This document shows, one piece after another, positions 52,015 to 61,540 of a DNA stretch of 64,000 nucleotides. Each line of letters begins with the position of its first letter. The first letter of the stretch is position 1. A program made the position numbers and the translations under genes. Under the pieces are notes generated by a model, which did not search any database, had not been told where the DNA came from, and saw only the letters and a program-made list of their open reading frames with translations. Source of the stretch: Desulfoplanes formicivorans (lineage in GTDB: Bacteria; Desulfobacterota; Desulfovibrionia; Desulfovibrionales; Desulfomicrobiaceae); assembly GCF_001748225.1 (NCBI RefSeq), contig NZ_BDFE01000009.1, forward strand, positions 62,001-126,000, written 5' to 3'.

Positions 52015-52968
52015 ATGGGCAAAACCATTCGGGTCGGAGTGAGTGCGTGTCTCCTGGGGGAGCCTGTACGCTATGACGGATCGCACAAGCGCAGTCGTCT
52101 GCTGACCGATATTCTGGCTCCCTATCTGGAGTATGTTCCGGTATGTCCCGAGGTCGGGTGCGGTATGCCCGTTCCCCGGGAAGCCCTGCGATTGACGGGC
52201 AACAACCCGAACATGCCCCGGCTGGAGACCAGAACCACGCACATTGATTACACCGAGCAGATGCAACGCTGGGGAAACAGGGAGCTGGAACGGCTGGCAA
52301 CCCTTGACCTGTGCGGATTCATTTTCACGCCCAAGTCTCCATCTTCGGGCATGGAGCGGGTCAAAGTCTATAACGACAAGGGGGTTCCCGTTGCCAAGGG
52401 GGTGGGCATATTTGCCCGCATGTTCATGGACCGTTTTCCCTTGCTGCCGGTGGAGGACAGTGGCCGGCTGTACGATCCCGGACTCAGGGAGAATTTCATC
52501 CGCAGGCTGTTTGTCATGAAACGGTGGCGGTCCATGCTGGAGGCGGGCAAAACCACGGGTAACCTGGTGGCCTTTCATACCCGGCACAAGTACATGATTA
52601 TGTCCCAGCATCTCAGGGGATACAAGGACATGGGCCGATTGGTGGCCCGAGGCAGCGAGCTGGAAACCGACGTCCTGTTTGACAGCTATTTCGCCATGCT
52701 GACCAAAGCCTTGAGCCTTAAGACAACGGTGAACAAGAACGTCAATGTCCTCATGCACCTTATGGGATATTTCAAACGGGACCTCTTGCCGGATGCAAAA
52801 CAGGAACTGCTGGAAATCATCGCCCGGTACCAAAGCGGTCATGTGCCCCTGATTGTTCCGATCACCATGGTCAATCATTATGTTCGTCTGTACAGGCAGA
52901 AGTATCTGGAGGAACAATGGTATCTCCATCCCCATCCCGTGGAACTCCAACTGCTCAATCATGTATGA
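52015..52968 (+). CDS. DUF523-DUF1722 fusion protein (TudS/YbgA-like)
   Basis: A 317-residue two-domain protein. Residues 1-150 are DUF523, the fold of the thiouracil desulfidase TudS, where three Cys hold a [4Fe-4S] cluster; residues about 195-310 are DUF1722 (YbgA). Present here: SACLLG and VCPEVGCG; but the third site, normally KSPSCG, reads KSPSSG. This Cys-to-Ser change would remove a cluster ligand. ATG 52015 has GGAGG 5 nt upstream. The gene precedes the SDR fusion and photolyase, a known genomic association of ybgA-type genes with phr. Confidence 0.9.
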   Translation: MGKTIRVGVSACLLGEPVRYDGSHKRSRLLTDILAPYLEYVPVCPEVGCGMPVPREALRLTGNNPNMPRLETRTTHIDYTEQMQRWGNRELERLATLDLCGFIFTPKSPSSGMERVKVYNDKGVPVAKGVGIFARMFMDRFPLLPVEDSGRLYDPGLRENFIRRLFVMKRWRSMLEAGKTTGNLVAFHTRHKYMIMSQHLRGYKDMGRLVARGSELETDVLFDSYFAMLTKALSLKTTVNKNVNVLMHLMGYFKRDLLPDAKQELLEIIARYQSGHVPLIVPITMVNHYVRLYRQKYLEEQWYLHPHPVELQLLNHV

Positions 52969-53140
52969 ATGTTTCTGCCCGGCACATGAACAACAACGGC
53001 AATGTTCAGACAAAACGAAGAACAGGTGGTCATCCCCGGTATTTCCAACGCAGACATGCGCCCACAATCCGTTCCGGTTCAACGTTGCGTCTTGTAAACA
53101 AGCCATCTGAATGGGTACCCTTCTTCATACAGGAGATTTC

Positions 53141-55171
53141 GTGAACACCACGCACAAAACCGTCCTTGTCCTTGGCGCGACCGGGTATGTGGGAGGTCGT
53201 CTCGTCCCCTTGCTGCTGGACAAGGGATACCATGTCCGGGCCGGAGCCCGTTCGGCTTCCAAACTGGCTTGCCGTCCCTACGCACGCCATCCCCATCTTG
53301 AAATCGTTCCCGTGGATGTCCTGGATCAAAAAGCCCTTGATTCGGCTCTGGCCGGATGCCAGGCGGCCTTTTATCTGGTGCATGCCATGCAGTCGGGCGT
53401 CAGGAATTTTTCCGAAATCGATCGCCAGGCTGCCCAGAACATGACGGCGGCCTCGTCCAAGGCTGGTCTTGAACAGATTATTTATCTGGGGGGGCTGGGG
53501 ATACAGGGCAAGGACCTGAGCGAGCATCTTGCCTCGCGCATGGAAGTGGGAGAGGTCCTCATGCAGGGGGATGTACCCGTGACCTGGCTGCGAGCGGCCA
53601 TGATTCTGGGAGCGGGGAGCGCGTCTTTCGAGATTCTCAGGTATCTTGTTGATCGGCTGCCCATCATGCTCACCCCCAAATGGGTCAGGAACCGGTGCCA
53701 GCCCATCGCCATCAGCAATGTGCTCGGCTATCTCACGGGATGTCTGGAGGAGCCGGCCACTTTGGGGCAGGTTTTTGATATTGGTGGGCGGGACATTCTT
53801 TCCTACGAGGAGCTTTTTCAGATCTACGCCAGAGAGGCGGGGCTCAAACCACGGATCGTTATTTCGGTGCCCGTGCTTTCCCCGAGGCTGAGTTCCCATT
53901 GGATCAGCCTTGTCACTCCCCTTCCGGCGAATATTGCCAGGCCTTTGGCCGAGGGACTCAGAAACGAGGTGGTGTGTGCGGATATGCGCATCGCCGAGCT
54001 CATTCCCCAGAAACTGCTGTCCTGTCAGGAGGCCATTGCCCGTATTCTTCAGCGGGTCCGGCAGCAGACCGTGGATACCTTCTGGAGTGATGCCGGTGTG
54101 GTGCATACGCCCGAATGGGTGACCTGCGGTGACAAGGAATATGCCGAAGGGACCGTGCTGTCATGCAACTATGCCACCGTGCTGCAGGCACGTCCTGCCG
54201 AGGTCTGGGAGACCATCCGGACCATCGGGGGGCAGCGGGGGTGGTACTATGGCAATGCCCTCTGGAAGTTGCGCGGTTTTGTGGACAAACTCATGGGCGG
54301 GGTCGGCCTTCGCCGGGGCCGGCGTGATCCCCGGCATATTCGGGTGGGAGACGCCCTGGATTTCTGGCGGGTTCTGGATGTGCGGAAGAGCCACAAGCTG
54401 ACCCTTCTGGCAGAGATGAAGGTCCCTGGCGAAGCCCTGCTCGAGTTCACTCTTACCGCCCAGGAGGGAGGGCGGACCGAACTTGTGCAAAGCGCACGCT
54501 TTCTTCCCCGGGGACTGTGGGGAATCGTGTACTGGTATCTGCTCGCCCCGTTTCACGTCCTGATCTTCAAGGGGATGCTTCGCGGGATTTCCCGCCACAT
54601 CCTTTGTCCGGTGATCAGACCGCCAGCCAGGGTGATCGCCAAACCGTCCTGTGTTGTGCGCGAACCGCTGGACGAAGAGATTCGGCCCTGCATCGTGCTC
54701 ACCGAGGACCCCTTGTGGCGCACGACCCTGCGAACCTTTTTGGCGGAACAGAAGAGCATGGTCCTGGCCACCCAGTCGGAAGCAGGCCCCTACTGCAGCC
54801 TGATGGTCTTTGCCGTGACTCCTGATCTGACGAACATCGCGCTGGCCACTCCCAGATCGACCCGCAAGTACGAAAACATGATCGCCCATCCCGTGGTTTC
54901 CCTGTTGGCAGATAACCGGGAGAATGGGGATGACGATCCCCACGGGGCCATGGCCGTGACCGTTCTTGGGACCGCAACCGAGCTTGCCGGTAGTCCGGCG
55001 GACTCCATGAAACGGCTGCTTATGCAGGCGCATCCCCGGCTGAAGGATTTTTTGAACGATGCGGATACAGCCGTGTTTGCCGTGAGCGTATCCCGGTATA
55101 TCGTTGTCGAGGAGTTTCAGGATGTTCAGGAAATATTTGTCCGTCAGCTCAATGACCAGGAGCGTGCATGA
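53141..55171 (+). CDS. SDR - SRPBCC(DUF2867) - PNPOx-like fusion protein
   Basis: A 676-residue fusion; GTG 53141 chosen after CAGGAGATTTC. Residues 1-310 form an NAD(P)-binding extended SDR (VLVLGATGYVGGRLVPLLLD with GxxGxxG). Residues about 320-490 are the DUF2867/SRPBCC domain (GTVLSCNYATVLQARPAEVW ... FWRVLDVRKSHKLTLLAEMK). Residues about 530-676 are a pyridoxamine-phosphate-oxidase-like flavin domain (AEQKSMVLATQSEAGPYCSL). SDR-DUF2867 proteins are common, with the third domain added here. It overlaps the photolyase gene by 4 nt, so a role in the same photobiology or membrane/redox stress cluster is likely; substrate unknown. Confidence 0.85.
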   Translation: MNTTHKTVLVLGATGYVGGRLVPLLLDKGYHVRAGARSASKLACRPYARHPHLEIVPVDVLDQKALDSALAGCQAAFYLVHAMQSGVRNFSEIDRQAAQNMTAASSKAGLEQIIYLGGLGIQGKDLSEHLASRMEVGEVLMQGDVPVTWLRAAMILGAGSASFEILRYLVDRLPIMLTPKWVRNRCQPIAISNVLGYLTGCLEEPATLGQVFDIGGRDILSYEELFQIYAREAGLKPRIVISVPVLSPRLSSHWISLVTPLPANIARPLAEGLRNEVVCADMRIAELIPQKLLSCQEAIARILQRVRQQTVDTFWSDAGVVHTPEWVTCGDKEYAEGTVLSCNYATVLQARPAEVWETIRTIGGQRGWYYGNALWKLRGFVDKLMGGVGLRRGRRDPRHIRVGDALDFWRVLDVRKSHKLTLLAEMKVPGEALLEFTLTAQEGGRTELVQSARFLPRGLWGIVYWYLLAPFHVLIFKGMLRGISRHILCPVIRPPARVIAKPSCVVREPLDEEIRPCIVLTEDPLWRTTLRTFLAEQKSMVLATQSEAGPYCSLMVFAVTPDLTNIALATPRSTRKYENMIAHPVVSLLADNRENGDDDPHGAMAVTVLGTATELAGSPADSMKRLLMQAHPRLKDFLNDADTAVFAVSVSRYIVVEEFQDVQEIFVRQLNDQERA

Positions 55172-56517
55172 TGGCAGCTGTGCATCCGGACCGCATCCGC
55201 AGGTTGAACCAGGCTGTGCAGGGCGCAGGCCCGGTGGTCTACTGGATGAGCCGGGACCAGCGGGTGGATGACAATTGGGCCTTGATTCATGCGGCAGACA
55301 TGGCCCGGCAGGCGCGGGTCCCCCTGCATATTCTCTTCTGTCTGACTGGCTCTTTTGGAGAGGCATGCATCCGCCAGTATGATTTCATGATGCAGGGACT
55401 TGTGGAGACATGGGCGCGGGCACGGGAGAGGGGGCTTTGCCTGAGGATTCGACCGGGACATCCTCCTGATGTGGTTCGGTCGTTTGCCAGAGCGTGCAAT
55501 GCCGGGCTTGTTGTCACGGATTTCGATCCCCTGCGCATCAAGCAGGAATGGAAACGGGAACTGCTGCAGCATCTCGATATTCCGGTGCACGAGGTGGATG
55601 CGCATAACATCGTGCCTGTCTGGCGGGTTTCGGACAAGCAGGAATACGCAGCCAGAACCATTCGTCCCAGAATCCAGCGTTTGCTGGCCGAATTTCTGGA
55701 GCCATTCCCCGTATGGGAAGCATTGCCGGAACAGGACATACCCTGCGTTGAGCCCGATGGGGAAGATCTCATGGCCGGTCTTGAGGTGGACCGTACGGTT
55801 CTGCCCGTTGCCGGAATCACGCCCGGTTATACAGGGGGCATGGACCGGATGCACGCTTTCATGGCCCACGGCCTGGACCGCTACGACCGGGCCAGCAGGG
55901 ACCCCAATGCCAACGGGCTTTCAAGGCTTTCACCCTGGCTTCACTTCGGTCAGATCGCGGCCCAGCGCGTGGTCCTGGAAGCGGTGGCGTCACCGCGTAC
56001 CCAAGGGCAGCAGGCCTTTCTGGAGCAAATCATCATCCGGCGGGAGCTGGCGGACAATTACTGCCTGCACAATCCGCACTACGATTCCCTTGAGGGAATA
56101 CCCGCCTGGGGCCGGGCCACCCTGGACAAGCACCGCCACGATGTCCGTGAATATGTGTACAGCACGGACGCCCTGGAAAAAGCCGCAACCCATGATTCCT
56201 TGTGGAATGCGGCCCAGCAGGAGATGAGGCGAACAGGTATCATGCACGGATACATGCGCATGTACTGGGCCAAGAAAATCCTTGAGTGGTCGAAAACACC
56301 CGAGGATGCCCTTGCCACGGCCATCCGTCTCAACGACCGGTACGGACTTGATGGCCGGGATCCCAACGGCTACGTGGGCGTGCTCTGGTCCATGGGCGGA
56401 CTGCACGACCGGCCATGGAAGGAACGGCCGGTGTTCGGCACGGTCAGGTTCATGAGCGCGGACGGCTGCAAGCGGAAATTTGATGTGCACGAATATATCG
56501 GGAACAACTCACCCTAG
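55168..56517 (+). CDS. phr: Class II CPD photolyase
   Basis: Light-driven repair of cyclobutane pyrimidine dimers using FADH-. 449 residues, usual for class II. N-terminal antenna domain starts PVVYWMSRDQRVDDNWALIH; the C-terminal FAD domain has the class II signatures LSPWLHFGQI, EQIIIRRELADNYC, YMRMYWAKKILEWS and YVGVLWSMGGLHDRPWKERP. ATGATG start overlaps the fusion gene stop, so translation is coupled. Confidence 0.96.
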   Translation: MMAAVHPDRIRRLNQAVQGAGPVVYWMSRDQRVDDNWALIHAADMARQARVPLHILFCLTGSFGEACIRQYDFMMQGLVETWARARERGLCLRIRPGHPPDVVRSFARACNAGLVVTDFDPLRIKQEWKRELLQHLDIPVHEVDAHNIVPVWRVSDKQEYAARTIRPRIQRLLAEFLEPFPVWEALPEQDIPCVEPDGEDLMAGLEVDRTVLPVAGITPGYTGGMDRMHAFMAHGLDRYDRASRDPNANGLSRLSPWLHFGQIAAQRVVLEAVASPRTQGQQAFLEQIIIRRELADNYCLHNPHYDSLEGIPAWGRATLDKHRHDVREYVYSTDALEKAATHDSLWNAAQQEMRRTGIMHGYMRMYWAKKILEWSKTPEDALATAIRLNDRYGLDGRDPNGYVGVLWSMGGLHDRPWKERPVFGTVRFMSADGCKRKFDVHEYIGNNSP

Positions 56518-56768
56518 AAAGCGTGGGCAGTGGCAACGAGTCCATGCCATCTGCCCGGAATGGGGTGGTCAGGGAAAACGTGTCTGCCTGCGAAATGGTG
56601 AACGCGTTGGGTGCGGGGTCCTGCACGAGGATGCGGTGATGCGTGGATCAACCGCAGAAGATGATTCGCAGGGTGTATGCGTACAGGGTTTCTTCTGAAA
56701 AGAAGATATGCCATGGAAGGTATGAAAGGTGTTCCTGTTGGTGACGTTCTGGTAACCCGGAGGCAGCT

Positions 56769-57011
56769 ATGCGATGCAATGTCGGAAAGAGCGAACGGAT
56801 CATTCGTGTGTTCATTGGCCTGTCCCTGCTTGGCCTGGGGGCGGTTTTCGATTCCTGGTGGGGGGCTGTGGGGATCATCCCGCTGCTGACCGCGGCCATC
56901 GGCTGGTGTCCCCTGAGTTCCCTATTGGGATTTTCCACGTGCCGTGATGACAAGGAACTCATTCCTGATTCGGCCACCAAGGATACCAAAAAACCCCTGA
57001 GAATGCGATAA
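56769..57011 (+). CDS. DUF2892 membrane protein (YgaP-like)
   Basis: An 80-residue protein with the DUF2892 pattern: MRCNVGKSERIIRVFIGLSL then two membrane segments (LSLLGLGAVFDSWWGAVGII and PLLTAAIGWCPLSSLLG) and a short cytosolic tail. Members include the membrane part of rhodanese YgaP; here the domain stands alone. Upstream 56518-56768 holds no gene. Confidence 0.9.
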   Translation: MRCNVGKSERIIRVFIGLSLLGLGAVFDSWWGAVGIIPLLTAAIGWCPLSSLLGFSTCRDDKELIPDSATKDTKKPLRMR

Positions 57012-57185
57012 CGGGAGAGGACAACCCGTTGCTCGCCACCAGGCCGGACATCTCTCTGGAGGTTGCCGGTCTGGTGGGGCGTGTCATTGCATAACTGGCC
57101 GCAATGGTCTGACACTGCCACATAACCAGGCAGTATCTGGTTTCAAGAATATCTCAAACCTGGTACCCCGCATCACCATTCGTTT

Positions 57186-60100
57186 TCAATAATCCCGCTT
57201 CCAATAAATCCCCGCCTTGCCGGTGGAATCCGTGCCCACCTCTGTTTCCACGCCAATATTGGGGGTCAGTTCCATTTCCGCAGATACGGCGTCCTCATCC
57301 GAGGTCAGTCCCTTTTCCAGTTCCACATAGATGGAGTCGGTCAGATATTTGCCAACGCCGACCTGCATTTCTCCGTCACTATTCTCCGAGCCCACCTTGA
57401 TGGTGTCCACACCGAGCAGCGAACGGATGAATCCCATGAGATTGGAGCCGCTTTGTTTCCTGTTTCCGGTCAGGTTGCGTGTCGTGTTGGCCAGCTGGAG
57501 GGCCTGCATGGGGTTGAGTTGGGCTGCCGAGGACCCGAACAGGAGCAGGGCCAGGATTTCGTCTTCCGGCAGGCTGGGGGAGGCCTCCATGAGCAGGTCC
57601 GGTTTCTGGGCAGTTCCCTGAACCTTGACCTGGACGTCAGTGGATTTGATGCTGGCCGTTGTGATGATGTTTAAAACGGGGTTGGGCGGGTATGCGCCAT
57701 CAAATTGTATGTTTCCTGTTGTCAGGTTCAGATCCCGCCCGGCAAAGGCCAGGGAACCGCGGACGGATGTCAGGGTGCCGCTGATGGCAGGGGCTGCTGT
57801 TTTCCCGGTGACCTTGAGTGCACCTTTCCATTCGGACTCCAGTCCCCGGCCGCGCACGAACATGCGACCGGGAATGGTCACGGCCATGTCCAGATTGATG
57901 TCTGCAGGGGGTGATGCCTGCGCCTCGGGCACCACCTGATGTTCGGGTTGCACATGGATTTCCCGAACGGCCACCGGGACAAGACTGGGATCCGGGTTGC
58001 GGGAAATATCCAGATCGGCCCTGGGGATGGTCACGTTGCCACGGAGCCATGTTTCGCTGGCATTTCCGTGGGCCTTGCAGGTTCCATCCACCCATGCCGT
58101 CAGCGTGTCGGTGGCCAGCAGCCGGGTGCCATGCAGGCTGGTCGAGATCTCATAGGACAGGGGATTTTGTAACGGGATGGTCAGGCTGCCCTGGGCCTCC
58201 AGGCGGCCTGTTTCCCCGTCTGTGGCGGAACATGATTCCAGGATGATCTGGTCGGTGTTCAGACGGATCAGGGCCTGGAGCTGTTCGACAAGCGTACCGG
58301 TGCGGACATACTCGATCCGCCCCTTGTCCAGACGCAGGGTTCCGGAGAGCCTGGGGGCGTTCATGGTTCCGGTTGCTGCCGCATCCAGATCCAGATTGCC
58401 CGCCATCTCAAGATCGGCAGGGGCGAGGATATCGCCGAGTGTTGCCAGGTCAATTTTCCCCTGCGCCGTGACCTTTAGTGGATCGGTCTTGGACATCAGG
58501 GCCTTGAAAGGACGTAGGCCAAGGGCGAAGGGCAGGTCGGCGGCAATACGCAGGGGGGGAGATCCCAGCCCCGACAGGGAGGCCGTGGCTTCCAGACGGT
58601 CCCGGGTGGTATGGGCATTGATGCGCAGGGTTCCCGCCAGGGCATCATCATCTTGGGACGGGCGTTCCGCCAGATGGTCGATCAGCACAGTGGTTTGCAC
58701 GTTGGGGTATTCAAGAGGCCCTTCAAGGGAGGCCTGGGCCGTCAGGTTGCCCGCAGGCAACGGAACGGGGGCGAGGCGTTGCAGGGAGGCCAGGGGGAAA
58801 TCCTTGAGATCCAAGGATGCATGGATCTGCTGCGCATCCTGATGCATCCTTGCGTGAAGTGTGCCGTTTCCAAGAGTCAGGGTGGTGGGGTCCAGTTGCA
58901 GGGTGGTGTTGCTGCCGGAAAGTTCGGTGGGGGCGACAAGACGGATCGGTATCCTGTCCCAGGCTCCCTCCAGGGTGTTCAGGCGCAGGGATCTGCCCTG
59001 GTGATCTGATCGGGTCTGGCCTTCAAGAGCCAGTTGCATTCGGGCCGGTCTGGTCCCCTCGACTTCCATGGCGAGATGAACGCCTGTGCCTTCACGGGCT
59101 GTGCGGAACAGGGTCTTTTCCAGATGCAGATTTCCGGCAGCAATGTTGTCAATGGTCAGTTCCAGATCGGGCTGGTCGGGTCGATCCATGTCCAGATGCA
59201 GCCGGTTCAGGTTGGCACCGGCAATGGTGAGGGTCTGGCCGTATGCCAGATCGTGTGCCCATCCGGAAAGGCTCAGCCGTCGGGTATCACTGGTACCTGT
59301 GTAGCTCCCTGTCATGTCCAGGGATCCCTTCACGGGTTGCTGCAGCAATGTTCCCACGGGTTCCAGCGAGGAGGCCGCCATATGACCGCGAACCGTTGTT
59401 AACGGTTTGTTGGACGGCATATCCACCAGAAAGGTGCCCTTGAGCCCCAGTCCCTGCAACTTGCCGTGAGGGATGGCCACGCCTGTTGTCAGGTTCAGGT
59501 CTCCGCTCAGGTCCAAAGGCCCGGAAACGGTTTGCATGCGCGCGGCCCAGGTTCCTGCGGGGGCCGTGTTCAGATTGTTCAGTGTGGCGTTGGCGGCAAT
59601 CCGTGTCAGGGGAAAGGTCGAGGTCGGTGTTGTGACCGGGAGAGCCGACACGGCACACGAAAGGCGGTCAGAATTTCCGGCAAGTTCTGATGTCAGGTCC
59701 ATGGCCCTGAGATGGGCCGGGTCCAGTCCCAAAGGTGCCGTCTGGAGGGTTCCTTTCACATTGGCCTGGTACGCCTGCCTGTCCGGCCACACGGTGCCAT
59801 TGCCGGCCGCTTGAACATGGGTGGCGTTCAGGGTCAGTGAGGTGAGGGTGATGACATGGGGGTTGATTGTTGTTGCAAGCTGCAGGGTACTGGAAGGGCC
59901 AAGAAGGGCATGCAGCCAATCCGGTCCCCGGGTGAATCGGCCGCACCGCATGGCAAGTTGCCCTGTTCCCTGGCGGTTCACTACATTGCCCTGGACCTGG
60001 CCGGAAAGGGTCATTGATTCGGGCACCGGACCCAGGTCTGGAGTCAGGAGGGTGCCCAAGGTGGCATTGCCGGAAAATGCGGCCGATACGGTGCCGGATT

Positions 60101-61529
60101 CAGGGGTAAAGGAACCGGATCCTTGCATCTGAAGCGGACCGGTTGTCTGCAGGCGTACCTGAACCTGTTTGCCACCCAGGGCGTCAAACATGGTCCTGAT
60201 GTCTACCGGGCCACTGTGCAGGATATCAGGCAGGATAATGTCGGCCAGGGACACATGCAAAGTTGCCGCATAGGTTGTCCCGGTGTCCGGAGACGGTTGG
60301 GCATGCAGGCTGATGCGTGGGTTTTCCATGCGGATCTGGTCGGATTCCAGCAATCCGGCCGTCACGGAACACCATAGGGTCGGGCTGGTCAGGGGGCCCT
60401 TGATGGAGCCGGTGAGAGGCGCGAGTTTGCGGATCCCCATTCCCAGGAAGACGCCCAGCCGGTTGGGGTCATTGTGGCGCAGTTCAAAGGAGGTGTCCGT
60501 GTTGTTTTGGTCAAGGCGCACCCTGCTGGTGCCGGACAGGGTCATCCATGTACCTGCAAGCGCAAAATCCGTGGTGAGTTCCTGCCCAAGCCGGTCTGTG
60601 GATGCCTGCAAATCCACCCCGATCTGTTCACCTATGGTGTCGGCAAGGTCTGCCAGCTGACCGTGCTGTTCCAGGAGAACCGTGCCCTTGAGGCTCCCGT
60701 TGTGTTGGGACCATTGTCCGCGCATCTGGACCGTTCCCATTGTATCGGCCTTGGCCGTGAGGGTCCCCTGATAGGCGCGGGCCTGACCCGATCCCTGGAA
60801 ATGGATCGTAATGGGAAGGGGATCGGCATACCCGGCAAGAAAGGCGGTTGTCAGCCCTGCTGGATCGTCATACCTGCCCGAGCATTGCAGGGAATCGTCA
60901 TCCAGCAGGGCTGAGAAATCAAGTTGCGGGGTTGTCTGGTCAAGGGGATGCAGGTGGACCTGAATCCTGCCGGGCCCGGTAAAGGAGGTCAGCTCGGCAG
61001 ATCCCTCAAGGGTCAGAAGGGGGACGGACCCGGGGATGTCGGTTCCAAGTCCCAGGCGTGCAATGCCCAGCTTGTTGATGGTCAATGCCGGAAACCACCA
61101 TGGGGTTTGCAGGGAAAACCGGGTTGATGGGGTCGGGCTGGTCGTTTCTGTTGCTTCGGGCCAGCGGGCAAGGTCCATACGTGCAGCCTGGACAGAAAGG
61201 ATGTGCAGCTTCTTGTGGAACAGGCGTACCGGTTCCCATTGGCATCCCAGGTCGTTGATGGTCAGCCAGGTCCCGTTGGCATCGGCCAGGGAGCATTGTT
61301 CCACCCCAAAGCGTCCCCACAGATTGCCATGCAACCCGGAGATGCGTGTTGTGGACTGAAACCGGTTCACGCCGTGTTCCAGTAGTTTCAGGCCAGGCTG
61401 GGTGGTCAGCGCACCAAGCAGAACAAGGCCGATGACAACGACCAGAACCAGGCCACTGCCGCCCAGCAGGATCATGGGACGAAGGATTGATGAAAAACGA
61501 TTTTTTTTCATAAAATCCGTGCTGTTCAA
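57186..61529 (-). CDS. tamB: TamB, translocation and assembly module inner-membrane subunit
   Basis: A 1447-residue protein. N-terminal membrane anchor at about 17-40; a long beta-taco body of repeated strands (about 60-1100) that bridges the periplasm for lipid transport; and the C-terminal DUF490/TamB domain (about 1110-1447), ending in ...GVETEVGTDSTGKAGIYWKRDY. It works with TamA in outer-membrane biogenesis. TTG at 61529 has AGGA 5 nt upstream; ATG 61511 is an alternative. It follows tamA by 11 nt. Confidence 0.94.
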   Translation of the reverse strand: MNSTDFMKKNRFSSILRPMILLGGSGLVLVVVIGLVLLGALTTQPGLKLLEHGVNRFQSTTRISGLHGNLWGRFGVEQCSLADANGTWLTINDLGCQWEPVRLFHKKLHILSVQAARMDLARWPEATETTSPTPSTRFSLQTPWWFPALTINKLGIARLGLGTDIPGSVPLLTLEGSAELTSFTGPGRIQVHLHPLDQTTPQLDFSALLDDDSLQCSGRYDDPAGLTTAFLAGYADPLPITIHFQGSGQARAYQGTLTAKADTMGTVQMRGQWSQHNGSLKGTVLLEQHGQLADLADTIGEQIGVDLQASTDRLGQELTTDFALAGTWMTLSGTSRVRLDQNNTDTSFELRHNDPNRLGVFLGMGIRKLAPLTGSIKGPLTSPTLWCSVTAGLLESDQIRMENPRISLHAQPSPDTGTTYAATLHVSLADIILPDILHSGPVDIRTMFDALGGKQVQVRLQTTGPLQMQGSGSFTPESGTVSAAFSGNATLGTLLTPDLGPVPESMTLSGQVQGNVVNRQGTGQLAMRCGRFTRGPDWLHALLGPSSTLQLATTINPHVITLTSLTLNATHVQAAGNGTVWPDRQAYQANVKGTLQTAPLGLDPAHLRAMDLTSELAGNSDRLSCAVSALPVTTPTSTFPLTRIAANATLNNLNTAPAGTWAARMQTVSGPLDLSGDLNLTTGVAIPHGKLQGLGLKGTFLVDMPSNKPLTTVRGHMAASSLEPVGTLLQQPVKGSLDMTGSYTGTSDTRRLSLSGWAHDLAYGQTLTIAGANLNRLHLDMDRPDQPDLELTIDNIAAGNLHLEKTLFRTAREGTGVHLAMEVEGTRPARMQLALEGQTRSDHQGRSLRLNTLEGAWDRIPIRLVAPTELSGSNTTLQLDPTTLTLGNGTLHARMHQDAQQIHASLDLKDFPLASLQRLAPVPLPAGNLTAQASLEGPLEYPNVQTTVLIDHLAERPSQDDDALAGTLRINAHTTRDRLEATASLSGLGSPPLRIAADLPFALGLRPFKALMSKTDPLKVTAQGKIDLATLGDILAPADLEMAGNLDLDAAATGTMNAPRLSGTLRLDKGRIEYVRTGTLVEQLQALIRLNTDQIILESCSATDGETGRLEAQGSLTIPLQNPLSYEISTSLHGTRLLATDTLTAWVDGTCKAHGNASETWLRGNVTIPRADLDISRNPDPSLVPVAVREIHVQPEHQVVPEAQASPPADINLDMAVTIPGRMFVRGRGLESEWKGALKVTGKTAAPAISGTLTSVRGSLAFAGRDLNLTTGNIQFDGAYPPNPVLNIITTASIKSTDVQVKVQGTAQKPDLLMEASPSLPEDEILALLLFGSSAAQLNPMQALQLANTTRNLTGNRKQSGSNLMGFIRSLLGVDTIKVGSENSDGEMQVGVGKYLTDSIYVELEKGLTSDEDAVSAEMELTPNIGVETEVGTDSTGKAGIYWKRDY

Positions 61530-61540
61530 GCCAATCCTAT

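Noticed and set aside
51694-53106. 470-codon open frame on the minus strand
   Set aside because: It covers creA's start and the DUF523-DUF1722 and upstream region in antisense; composition is that of a shadow frame (His/Pro-rich, no domain), while the plus-strand product is a clear family member.
54161-55366. 401-codon open frame on the minus strand
   Set aside because: Antisense to the SDR-DUF2867-PNPOx fusion; shadow due to GC-rich third positions.
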